Shown one piece after another: positions 56,253 through 64,000 of a DNA stretch of 64,000 nt. The stretch covers positions 124,001-188,000 of the forward strand of contig JAGPCY010000013.1 of assembly GCA_018057825.1 (NCBI GenBank). The letters are read 5' to 3'. Under the pieces are notes generated by a model. It did not search any database. It was not told the DNA's origin and saw only the letters and a list, made by a program, of their open reading frames with translations. Position 1 is the first letter of the stretch, and each line of letters starts with the position of its first letter. This DNA comes from Kofleriaceae bacterium. GTDB lineage: Bacteria; Myxococcota_A; Polyangia; Haliangiales; Haliangiaceae. Both the position numbers and the translations under genes were made by a program.

Positions 56253-57884
56253 ATGCCGACCGCTGACCTGGCCCTGACCGAGCTCCTCGACTTCGCGCCC
56301 GGCCGCATCAGCCTGCGCGATCGCCGCATGCTGCTGTGGGACGCCGACGCTTTCGGCAGCCTGCGCCGCGAGCTGATCGATGGCCTCGGCCTCGACGCCG
56401 CCCGCGGCATCTTGCGGCGGTTCGGCTTCGCCAACGGCTACCGCGACGCCTTGACGATGCGCAGCTTCGTCCCCGAGGCCAGCGATCGCGACTGGTGGTT
56501 GACCTGCCCGGCGCTCCAGGCCCACCAGGGCAAGGTCCGACCCGAGGTCGTGCAGCTCGCGGTCGATCGCGAGCGCGGCGAGTTCGCCCTCGAGGTCCAC
56601 TGGCACGGCTCCTACGAGGCCGAGCAGCACGCCCGGGTGCTCGGTCCGGCCGCGGCGCCGAGCTGCTGGACCTTGGCCGGCTACGCCTCGGGCTTCTCGA
56701 CCGCGGTGCTCGGTCGCGAGGTGTTCGTCATCGAGCAGGAGTGTCGGGCCCTCGGCCACGAGCGCTGTCGGGTGCTGGGCCGGCCGCGCGAGGCTTGGGG
56801 CGCCGAGGCCGACGCGATCGCCGTCGAGTACCAGGCCCCGGCGCTGGCCCGGGAGTTGTCGGCCCGCGACGCCGAGCTGCGGGCGACCGCGGAGGGCGAG
56901 GTGGCGGCCGCGCCGCTCAGCCCGGTCGACGGCGTGGCCGCGGCGCTGTCGGCGCGCAGCCGCGGCATGTTGCGCGTCCTCGATCTGATCGCCCGGGTCG
57001 CGCCGGTCGACGCCACCGTGCTGATCGCGGGCGAGAGCGGCGTCGGCAAGGAGCGCATCGCGCGGTTGATCCACCAGCAGTCGGCGCGCGCGGCCGGGCC
57101 GTTCATCGCGGTCAACTGCGGGGCCATGCCCGAGCCGCTCCTCGAGAGCGAGCTGTTCGGCCACGTCCGCGGCGCCTTCACCGGGGCCACCACCGACAAG
57201 CCCGGGTTGTTCGCGGCCGCCCGCGGCGGCACGGTCTTCCTCGACGAGATCGGCGAGATGACCGCGGCCACCCAGGTCAAGCTCCTGCGGGTCCTGCAGG
57301 AGCGCGAGGTCCGTCCGGTCGGCGCCACCGCGTCGACGGCGATCGACGTCCGGGTGGTGGCCGCGACCCATCGTCGTCTCGCCGACGAGGTCGCCGCCGG
57401 GCGGTTCCGCCAGGACCTGTACTACCGACTCAAGGTCGTGCCGGTCGAGGTGCCGCCGCTGCGCGAGCGCCGCGAGGAGATCCTGCCGCTGGCCCGCCAC
57501 TTCCTGGCCAAGACCTGCGCCGCTTACAAGCTGCCGACCCGCTTGTTGTCGCCCGAGGTCGCGGCGGTGCTCACCTCCTACCCCTGGCCCGGCAACGTCC
57601 GCGAGCTCGAGCACGCGATCGAGCACGCGGTGGTGGTCGCCGGCGACGACGGCAAGCTCGCGGTCGCGCACCTGCCGGCCGAGCTGCGCGAGCGGGGCGC
57701 CGATCCGGCGGCGGCCTTGACCGCGGGCGAACTCACCCTGGCCGAGCTCGAGCGCCGCTACACGCTCGTCGTCCTCGAGCGCAACCGGGGCAGTCGGGCC
57801 GCGACCGCGCGCGCCCTGGGCATCGGCACCAACACGCTGTGGCGCAAGCTCAAGGCCTGGGGCGTGTCGGGCGGCGACGACTGA
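56253..57884 (+). CDS. XylR/DmpR-type sigma-54-dependent activator
   Basis: A 543-residue enhancer-binding protein. The N-terminal ligand-sensing part combines an XylR_N-like region (10-110; [15 protein letters not shown]) and a V4R domain (about 110-180; [21 protein letters not shown] ... [10 protein letters not shown] with conserved Cys). The AAA+ core has Walker A GESGVGKE, the sigma-54 contact GAFTGA and Walker B FLDEIGEM, then arginine fingers. A Fis-type HTH ends the protein ([24 protein letters not shown]). V4R domains bind hydrophobic or aromatic effectors. It sits alone; target promoters may include the candidate -24/-12 site at 60442. Confidence 0.93.
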   Translation: MPTADLALTELLDFAPGRISLRDRRMLLWDADAFGSLRRELIDGLGLDAARGILRRFGFANGYRDALTMRSFVPEASDRDWWLTCPALQAHQGKVRPEVVQLAVDRERGEFALEVHWHGSYEAEQHARVLGPAAAPSCWTLAGYASGFSTAVLGREVFVIEQECRALGHERCRVLGRPREAWGAEADAIAVEYQAPALARELSARDAELRATAEGEVAAAPLSPVDGVAAALSARSRGMLRVLDLIARVAPVDATVLIAGESGVGKERIARLIHQQSARAAGPFIAVNCGAMPEPLLESELFGHVRGAFTGATTDKPGLFAAARGGTVFLDEIGEMTAATQVKLLRVLQEREVRPVGATASTAIDVRVVAATHRRLADEVAAGRFRQDLYYRLKVVPVEVPPLRERREEILPLARHFLAKTCAAYKLPTRLLSPEVAAVLTSYPWPGNVRELEHAIEHAVVVAGDDGKLAVAHLPAELRERGADPAAALTAGELTLAELERRYTLVVLERNRGSRAATARALGIGTNTLWRKLKAWGVSGGDD

Positions 57885-57908
57885 GCGGCGCTGACCGCGC
57901 GGCGCTGA

Positions 57909-58613
57909 TCACCGCGGCGGCGCGAAGGCGTCGAGGGCGACCAGGAGCGCCTCGGCCTGGGCCAGCCGCGCCCGCAGCGCGGCGGTGGTCGCGCCGGTGG
58001 TCGCCGCCCGGCCGACCTCGCCCAGGTGGCGCTCGAACGTGCGGCGCAGCTCGTCGGGGACGGTCGCGGGGGCGGGCGCGGGGGTCGGCGCGGGGGCGGC
58101 GGCGCGCGGTGCGGCCGGGGGCACCGGCGGCGCGGGCAGTGGCGCGGGCGTCGCGATCGTGGGCGCGCTCGCGCTCGGCTCGACCACCGAGCGGCCGGGC
58201 TGGTGGGGCATGGACCCGTCGGCCTTGGCCAGGAGCAGCGTGCACACCTGATCGTGGACCGCGCGGAGGTCGGCGGGCAGCTCGCCGATGTGGAGCTCGC
58301 GATCGACCTCGTCCTTGACCGCGGTCAGCGCCTCGACGGTCGGCGCCTCGAAGCTGACGCCGTGCTGGCGCAGGCGCCGGCGGAACATCGCCGCGGTGAC
58401 CCGGGCGACGTCGTCGTCGGTGCCATCGATCGCGACCAGCGACTTCAGGCCCAGGGCCACGCCCTGAAAGTAGGTGGCGATGAAACAGTCGACGATGCCG
58501 TCGCGGGCGTCGGCGATCGCGATCGCCGGACGATCGAGGCGGGCTTTGACTCGCTGCGCGTAGCGGGCCTGGACGGCGGCGGCGGTGGGCGAGGGCGACG
58601 GGACGGGTTGCAT
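57909..58613 (-). CDS. Protein of unknown function with Pro/Ala-rich linker
   Basis: A 234-residue soluble protein. Residues 1-130 look globular (AIADARDGIVDCFIATYFQGVALGLKSLVAI; FEAPTVEALTAVKDEVDREL). A Pro/Ala linker spans about 145-190, and a helical tail ends the protein (LRARLAQAEALLVALDAFA). No family was recognised. It starts three bases after the stop of the kinase at 58617, so it is probably co-translated and may be its substrate or regulator. It converges on the XylR-type gene. Confidence 0.65.
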   Translation of the reverse strand: MQPVPSPSPTAAAVQARYAQRVKARLDRPAIAIADARDGIVDCFIATYFQGVALGLKSLVAIDGTDDDVARVTAAMFRRRLRQHGVSFEAPTVEALTAVKDEVDRELHIGELPADLRAVHDQVCTLLLAKADGSMPHQPGRSVVEPSASAPTIATPAPLPAPPVPPAAPRAAAPAPTPAPAPATVPDELRRTFERHLGEVGRAATTGATTAALRARLAQAEALLVALDAFAPPR

Positions 58614-58616
58614 GGG

Positions 58617-60287
<1,671 letters not shown>

Positions 60288-60354
60288 GGCGCTCCTACGT
60301 TGCACGTGGCCTGCCAGGTTACAGAGCGATGCTCACGCCGGCGTCGGCCGCCGT

Positions 60355-60387
60355 CATTCCATCGTGGAATGCTCACGTTCCGGAATG
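60355..60387. promoter_or_regulatory. Palindrome plus repeated half-site, candidate enhancer/operator
   Basis: CATTCCATCGTGGAATG (60355-60371) has perfect 7-bp arms, and GGAATG recurs at 60382-60387 within TTCCGGAATG. The half-sites at 60366 and 60382 are 16 bp apart. The element lies about 100 bp upstream of the predicted sigma-54 start point, the usual distance for an enhancer-binding protein. It sits in the spacer shared with the kinase at 60287. Confidence 0.4.
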
Positions 60388-60441
60388 GGCGGTCGGTGAC
60401 CGCGCGACCCCGAAAGCGCGTCGGTCGAGCGCCCACGGCGT

Positions 60442-60456
60442 TGGCATCGAACCTGC
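60442..60456 (+). promoter_or_regulatory. Candidate sigma-54 (-24/-12) promoter
   Basis: TGGCATCGAACCTGC has the GG-N10-GC skeleton of sigma-54 promoters (consensus TGGCACG-N4-TTGC): five of seven and three of four consensus bases match. Transcription would start near 60467, ahead of the NrtS-like gene (GTG 60470 or ATG 60506). A palindrome lies at about -100, and a sigma-54 activator gene is 3 kb away. Confidence 0.35.
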
Positions 60457-60469
60457 TCAGGGCCGAACC

Positions 60470-60709
60470 GTGACCGTCGTCGGACAACACCTGCCCTGGC
60501 GCGCCATGTTGACGCGCTCCGCGGTGATCGCCCTCGCCGTCGGCTCGCTGCTCGTGTGCATCAACCACGGCGACCACCTGTGTCAGGAGCCGGTGTGCGC
60601 CGGTTTCTTCTGGAAGCTCGCGCTGTCCTACGTCGTGCCCTTCGTCGTGTCCCTGGCGTCGACCACCTTGGCGCTCCGCGACGCGCGCGGTCGGAGCTCG
60701 GCGCCATGA
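60470..60709 (+). CDS. NrtS-like small membrane protein (putative nitrate/nitrite transporter)
   Basis: A 79-residue inner-membrane protein with two helices: LTRSAVIALAVGSLLVCINHGD and FWKLALSYVVPFVVSLASTTLAL. The loop motif INHGDHL and the second-helix pattern KLxLxYxVPFxVS match the NrtS family, small proteins linked to nitrate or nitrite transport. GTG 60470 or ATG 60506 (67 residues) are both possible; the former was kept because the N-terminal LPWRAM extension resembles relatives. It lies upstream of the metallophore genes, 157 bp before the first precursor gene. Substrate is a family-based guess. Confidence 0.6.
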   Translation: MTVVGQHLPWRAMLTRSAVIALAVGSLLVCINHGDHLCQEPVCAGFFWKLALSYVVPFVVSLASTTLALRDARGRSSAP

Positions 60710-60776
60710 CGACGCGTCCGATCGTCACGCCGTCGGCGCTCGTCGTCGTAGCGCTGGGTTGCCTGCGCGATCTCGT

Positions 60777-60799
60777 AACTCGTGTTCGCCGGCCGCGTA
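60777..60799 (+). promoter_or_regulatory. Candidate ECF-type promoter upstream of the first precursor gene
   Basis: AAC (60777-60779) is followed after 16 bp by CGTA (60796-60799), the skeleton of many ECF-sigma promoters. Related gig/buf operons are known to respond to ECF sigma factors under metal stress. The match is short and could be chance in GC-rich DNA. Confidence 0.25.
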
Positions 60800-60866
60800 G
60801 GTCGGCGGTCAGGTCGGTTCGTCCGACGCTCACCCTCGTCCCTCTCGCTAACGATCCAGGAGACCC

Positions 60867-61223
60867 ATGACCCCTTCGCTCAAGCACGGAATGATGATCG
60901 CGTTGGCCGCTGGCTCGATGTTCGCTGCCGCCTGCAAGAAGGCCGACGACAAGGCCGATGACAAGGGCGGCGCCGCCGCGCCCGCCGCCGCGCCCGCCGC
61001 GAAGGAGCCGGCCAAGGCCGAGCCGACCGCCGCCGCCGCCGCGCCCGCCGAGAAGACCGCCAAGGTCCACTGCGGCGGCGTCAACGCCTGCAAGGGCCAG
61101 AGCGGCTGCAAGACCGCGGCGAACGCGTGCGCCGGTCAGAACGGCTGCAAGGGCCAGGGCTTCGTCGACATGACCGAGGAGGAGTGCAAGGCCAAGGGCG
61201 GGTCGGTCGTCGCCGGCATGTGA
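60867..61223 (+). CDS. bufA2: BufA2-like Cys-rich exported peptide (metallophore precursor)
   Basis: A 118-residue protein. An N-terminal signal ends at FAAAC, with Cys23 a possible lipidation site. A Lys/Ala/Pro linker (24-66) leads to the core with Cys69, Cys75, Cys81, Cys88, Cys94 and Cys107, arranged as [16 protein letters not shown] and [12 protein letters not shown] followed by [11 protein letters not shown]. The CKGQ-type repeat is characteristic of BufA2-type bufferins, periplasmic peptides modified by DUF692 enzymes on Cys to bind copper or other metals. A good AGGAGA (60858-60863) precedes the ATG. A strong hairpin follows the stop. Modification by the downstream enzyme pair is inferred from the shared locus. 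Confidence 0.83.
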   Translation: MTPSLKHGMMIALAAGSMFAAACKKADDKADDKGGAAAPAAAPAAKEPAKAEPTAAAAAPAEKTAKVHCGGVNACKGQSGCKTAANACAGQNGCKGQGFVDMTEEECKAKGGSVVAGM

Positions 61224-61227
61224 CCGG

Positions 61228-61255
61228 CGCGCGCGGGGCGTGTCCCCGTCGCGCG
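61228..61255 (+). terminator. Strong GC hairpin after the first precursor gene (no U tract)
   Basis: An 11-bp stem (CGCGCGCGGGG pairing with CCCCG-CGCGCG, one bulged U) closes a five-base loop, starting five bases after the bufA2-like stop. No poly-U follows, so it is less a full terminator than an attenuator or 3'-end stabiliser that would let the precursor mRNA exceed the enzyme mRNA. Confidence 0.5.
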
Positions 61256-61429
61256 ATGGCGGCGCCGCTCGCTCGCTCGGCGCCGCGTCCATCGTGAGCG
61301 AGCCCTCTCGCGTCGCCGATCCGACGTCGTCTTCGACCGTCCGATCGCGCGCTCGCGCTGCGCCCTTCGCGGAGGGCGCGGCCGGTCGATCGCTCCCCGC
61401 GATCGCCGCGTCACCCGCGTGGAGTTGCC

Positions 61430-61906
61430 ATGCTGAAGACCCTGACCGCTCGCGTTCACTCGCTCACCGATCGCGCCGCCTGGCTGGCGCCGCTGGCCCT
61501 GCGCATCGTCCTCGGCGTCGCCTTCATCAAGACCGGCTGGGGCAAGCTGAACAACCTCGACCGCGTCGAGAAGTTCTTCACGTCTCTCGACATCCCGGCC
61601 GCCCACATCCAGGCGCCGATGGTCGCCGGCATCGAGTTCGTCGGTGGCCTGCTCTTGCTCGTCGGGCTCGGCACCCGCCTGGCCGCCGCGCTCCTGGTCA
61701 GCGTCATGGCGGTCGCCATCTACACCGCGATCTGGCCCGAGGCCGCCGGCTGGACCGAGGTCCTCGGCGGGATCGAGGCGATCTACCTGGTCGCCTTCCT
61801 CCACCTCGCGCTCACCGGCGGCGGCGCGATCTCCCTCGACCGCGCCCTGACGCGCTGGGTGCCAGGCCTCGCCCCGCCGCGCGCCGCCGCGCCGGTCGTG
61901 GCCTGA
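61430..61906 (+). CDS. DoxX-family membrane protein (HvfD/BufD-type)
   Basis: A 158-residue inner-membrane protein with four helices. LALRIVLGVAFIKTGWGKLNN is the DoxX signature; further helices are at about 65-82 (GIEFVGGLLLLVGLGTRL), 86-101 and 112-130 (GGIEAIYLVAFLHLALTG). GGAG at 61421 precedes ATG 61430. DoxX proteins accompany DUF692-DUF2063 operons (gig, buf, hvf), where they may handle quinone-linked redox or export. Here the gene lies between the two precursor genes. Confidence 0.88.
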   Translation: MLKTLTARVHSLTDRAAWLAPLALRIVLGVAFIKTGWGKLNNLDRVEKFFTSLDIPAAHIQAPMVAGIEFVGGLLLLVGLGTRLAAALLVSVMAVAIYTAIWPEAAGWTEVLGGIEAIYLVAFLHLALTGGGAISLDRALTRWVPGLAPPRAAAPVVA

Positions 61907-61983
61907 GCCGGTCGACGCGGTCCTCCTCGTCGCCCGACGCAACCTGTCTCTCCAGACCCACTCGCACCGAAGGATCCCACACC

Positions 61984-62268
61984 ATGAAGACCACCACCAC
62001 CGCCCTCCTCCTCGCCGCGGCGCTCGCCGGCGCCAACGCCGCCGCTGCCGCGCCGACCGGCGCCGCGCCAGCCGATCCCATCACCTTCGACGACAAGCCC
62101 GCCCCCGAGGGCGAGAAGAAGGCGCCGCCTCCGGCCGACAAGGACAAGGACAAGAGCAAGGACAAGTCGTCGTGTGGCGGCAAGGACGGCTGCGGCGGCA
62201 AGGACACCCAGAAGGACAAGGACAAGGAGGCCTGCGGCGGCAAGGACGGCTGCGGCGGCAAGAAGTGA
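61984..62268 (+). CDS. HvfA-like precursor peptide with twin CGGKDGCGGK motifs
   Basis: A 94-residue exported peptide. A Sec signal (to about residue 23) is followed by an acidic/Pro region and a Lys/Asp spacer. The core has four cysteines as two identical blocks, CGGKDGCGGK at 64-73 (Cys64, Cys70) and 84-93 (Cys84, Cys90), separated by ten residues. It is reminiscent of HvfA-type precursors, whose EGKCGxGKCG repeats are oxidised by DUF692/DUF2063 enzymes to metal-binding oxazolone/thioamide or thiooxazole groups, but the residue before Cys differs. AAGGAT at 61971 precedes the ATG. The stop is eight bases before the DUF692 start. Confidence 0.8.
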   Translation: MKTTTTALLLAAALAGANAAAAAPTGAAPADPITFDDKPAPEGEKKAPPPADKDKDKSKDKSSCGGKDGCGGKDTQKDKDKEACGGKDGCGGKK

Positions 62269-62276
62269 GGTAGCGC

Positions 62277-63173
62277 GTGACCGCCCCTCGCCGGCATCCC
62301 CATCGCGACCTCGGGGTTGGCCTCGGTCTACGCGCCGCCCACGTCGACGACCTGTGCGCGTCCGCGCCCGAGGTCGGCTGGCTCGAGCTGCTCGCCGAGA
62401 ACTACCTGGTCGACGGTGGCCGTCCGCTCGAGACCCTCGAGCGGATCGGCCGGCGCTACCCGCTGGTGGTCCACGCGGTTGGCCTCTACGTCGGTTCGGC
62501 CGACGGCGTCGACCGCGCGCACCTGGCGCGGGTCCGCGCGCTGGCCGATCGGGTCGACGCGCGCTGGGTCACCGACCACCTGTGCTGGGGCGCGGTCGAC
62601 GGCCGCACCAGCCACGATCTCCTGCCGCTGCCCTACACCCGCGAGCTGGTCGCGCTGTGCGCCGACGCGATCCGCGCGGTCCAGGACACCTTGGGCCGGC
62701 CGTTCGCGATCGAGAACGTCAGCTCGTACGCGCAGTGGCGCGAGTCGACGATGACCGAGTGGGACTTCGTCGCTGAGGTGGCCGAGGCCGCCGACTGCGG
62801 GATCTTGCTCGACGTCAACAACGTCTACGTCAGCGCCACCAACCACGGCTGGGAGCCGCGGACCTACCTCGCGCGGTTGCCGGCGGCGCGCATCGCGCAG
62901 TTTCACCTGGCCGGCCACGCGCCCCACGACGGCTACCTGATCGACACCCACGATCGCGCGGTCGCCGACCCGGTGTGGGCGCTCTACGCCGACGCGGTCG
63001 CGCGCTTCGGCGCGGCGCCGACGCTCCTCGAGTGGGACGCCGACGTGCCGCCCCTGGCCACGCTCCTCGAGGAGGCCGCCCGGGCCCGCGCGATCGCCGC
63101 GACCGCGATCGCCGCGACCGCTACCGCCACCGCACCAGCGCCCGCCGCCGGAGCCTACGCCCGTGCGAGCTGA
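62277..63173 (+). CDS. bufB: DUF692-family multinuclear iron-dependent oxidase (MNIO)
   Basis: A 298-residue TIM-barrel enzyme of the MbnB/HvfB/BufB family, which uses two or three iron ions to rearrange peptide cysteines. Conserved segments occur in order: GWLELLAENYLVDGG, VVHAVGLYVG (His66), VTDHLCWG (His101), IENVSSYA (Glu146, Asn147), ILLDVNNVYVSATNHG (Asp179, His190), FHLAGHAPHDGYLIDTHD (His210, His214, Asp223, His225) and LLEWDADVP (Glu252, Asp254). These are the expected iron ligands and active-site residues. The tail is an Ala/Thr extension. The GTG start is eight bases after the second precursor; the C-terminus overlaps the DUF2063 gene by 11 bases. Confidence 0.93.
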   Translation: MTAPRRHPHRDLGVGLGLRAAHVDDLCASAPEVGWLELLAENYLVDGGRPLETLERIGRRYPLVVHAVGLYVGSADGVDRAHLARVRALADRVDARWVTDHLCWGAVDGRTSHDLLPLPYTRELVALCADAIRAVQDTLGRPFAIENVSSYAQWRESTMTEWDFVAEVAEAADCGILLDVNNVYVSATNHGWEPRTYLARLPAARIAQFHLAGHAPHDGYLIDTHDRAVADPVWALYADAVARFGAAPTLLEWDADVPPLATLLEEAARARAIAATAIAATATATAPAPAAGAYARAS

Positions 63174-64000
63174 CGCCGTGCGCGCCGCGCAGCGCGCCTT
63201 CCTCGACGGGCTGGCCGCGCCGCTCGCCGGCGAGGATCGCGTCCGGGCGGGCTTGCCGCCCTCGCCAGCGCCACCGTCACCGGCGATCGCCACCGCCGTG
63301 GCCGCGCTGCGCCCGTCGCCGCGCCTGTCGGCCGCCGCGTGCTTCGACCTGTACCACCGGCAGTACTGGTTCCGGCTCCTCGACTCGCTGCGTGAGGATC
63401 TCCCGGCCACGACCTGGCTCCTCGGCGACGCCGCCAGCGCGGCGTGCTTCGAGGCCTACCTCGCCGCGCACCCGCCGCGCGACCGCAGCCTGCGCGCGCT
63501 GGGGACCGGGCTGCCGGCCTTCGCCGCCGCCGCCGCCGCGCGCGGCTCCCTGCCCCGCGCCGCCGCCGAGCTGATCGCCCTCGAGGACGCCTGGGTCCGG
63601 GCCTTCACCGCCGGGGCCGGCACCGCGGTGTCGGCGGCCGACCTGGCGACCGAGCGCCTGGCCCTCGCGCCCCACGTCACGCTGATCGCGGCGCGGGCGC
63701 CGATCGATCGGCTGTGGCGCGCGGCCCGTCGCGGCGGACCGCGGCCACGGCGGCGCGATCTCGCACCCGGCGCCAAGGTCCGGCACCTGGTGGTCTTCCG
63801 TGGCGACGACGGGCGGAGCGTGGAGCGCCTCCACCCCGCGGCCCACGCGGTGCTAGCGACGGTGGCGGCCACCGGCTCCCTGGCCGCGGCGCTGGCGGCC
63901 GCGGCGCCGCTCCTGCCGGCGCGCGGCGCGGCGATGATCCGGCGGTGGTTCGCGACCTGGTGTGGTCGCGGCTGGCTGGTCGCGGTCTCCGCTCGCGGCG
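63163..64000 (+). CDS. bufC: DUF2063-family partner protein (HvfC/BufC-type), partial
   Basis: The frame runs open to the window end; 279 residues are seen. The N-terminal DUF2063 part (about 10-120) has AQRAFLDGLAAPL, LYHRQYWFRLLDSLREDLP, TWLLGDAASAACFEAYLAAHPP and LRALGTGLPAFA, the standard pattern of the protein that delivers the precursor to the MNIO. The later part (140-279) is like the second domain of HvfC. GTG 63163 overlaps the DUF692 gene by 11 bases; GTG 63178 is an alternative. The missing C-terminus prevents a complete judgement. Confidence 0.88.
   Translation, partial: MRADAVRAAQRAFLDGLAAPLAGEDRVRAGLPPSPAPPSPAIATAVAALRPSPRLSAAACFDLYHRQYWFRLLDSLREDLPATTWLLGDAASAACFEAYLAAHPPRDRSLRALGTGLPAFAAAAAARGSLPRAAAELIALEDAWVRAFTAGAGTAVSAADLATERLALAPHVTLIAARAPIDRLWRAARRGGPRPRRRDLAPGAKVRHLVVFRGDDGRSVERLHPAAHAVLATVAATGSLAAALAAAAPLLPARGAAMIRRWFATWCGRGWLVAVSARG

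Noticed and set aside
60706-60870. 54-codon ORF coupled by ATGA to both nrtS-like and bufA2-like genes
   Set aside because: Translation (MTTRPIVTPSALVVVALGC then Arg/Pro-rich) lacks a recognisable fold, and the region also holds promoter-like sequence; the overlaps could be chance.

Overview
The window is very GC-rich (mostly above 70% by eye), almost fully coding, and full of GTG starts and GTGA/ATGA start-stop overlaps. It carries four Hanks-type Ser/Thr kinases with unusual accessory domains, more than a dozen predicted lipoproteins (Cys-rich, Asp/Ala-linker, IgGFc-binding-like, IPT/TIG), an AgmX/PglI-type C-terminal domain and a TonB-dependent receptor. This suggests a myxobacterium-like Myxococcota member, perhaps Haliangiales/Kofleriaceae. 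That placement is inferred from gene content; no rRNA gene is present.

Layout. 1-3775: a partial lipoprotein gene, then divergently an overlapping trio (Cys-rich lipoprotein, MarR regulator, DUF1838 protein) behind a 17-bp palindrome. 3797-7340: LysR regulator, homogentisate dioxygenase-like and 4-hydroxyphenylpyruvate dioxygenase genes, bracketed by two about 200-bp hexanucleotide arrays in inverted orientation; a nitronate monooxygenase follows. 8373-26530: methionyl-tRNA synthetase among cell-envelope genes (lipoproteins, a three-gene exported-protein unit, a TonB-domain/TonB-receptor fusion) and a kinase with Sel1-like repeats. 26553-32237 (minus): a tightly overlapped operon rpsU-prmA-rsmE-RDD-MshEN/HEAT-ECF sigma.

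32489-38795: small conserved genes, an AT-richer gene-free patch, an active/inactive M16 peptidase pair with a DUF4105 protein, and a DUF1415-like protein. 38849-42707 (minus): kinase/pseudo-receiver protein, a triple-TusA-DsrE fusion and a rhodanese, apparently a sulfur-relay operon. 42931-52751: a WD40 kinase, a DUF4266-DUF3570 envelope pair, lipoproteins and repeat proteins; several convergent gene ends here carry short duplications. 52820-60287: an overlapping SnoaL-GNAT-nitrilase unit, divergent by only 21 bp from a Cys-less flavoprotein oxidoreductase, then a XylR-type sigma-54 activator, a protein of unknown function and a kinase with a cyclase-like domain and two zinc ribbons.

60470-64000 holds the most interesting system: a small NrtS-like membrane protein, a BufA2-like Cys-rich exported peptide, DoxX, a second HvfA-like peptide with two CGGKDGCGGK motifs, a DUF692 multinuclear iron-dependent oxidase (MNIO) and its DUF2063 partner, cut by the window end. 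This is a bufferin/oxazolin-type RiPP metallophore locus with two dissimilar precursors serving one modifying-enzyme pair. A candidate sigma-54 promoter with an upstream palindrome precedes it, and a strong hairpin follows the first precursor gene.
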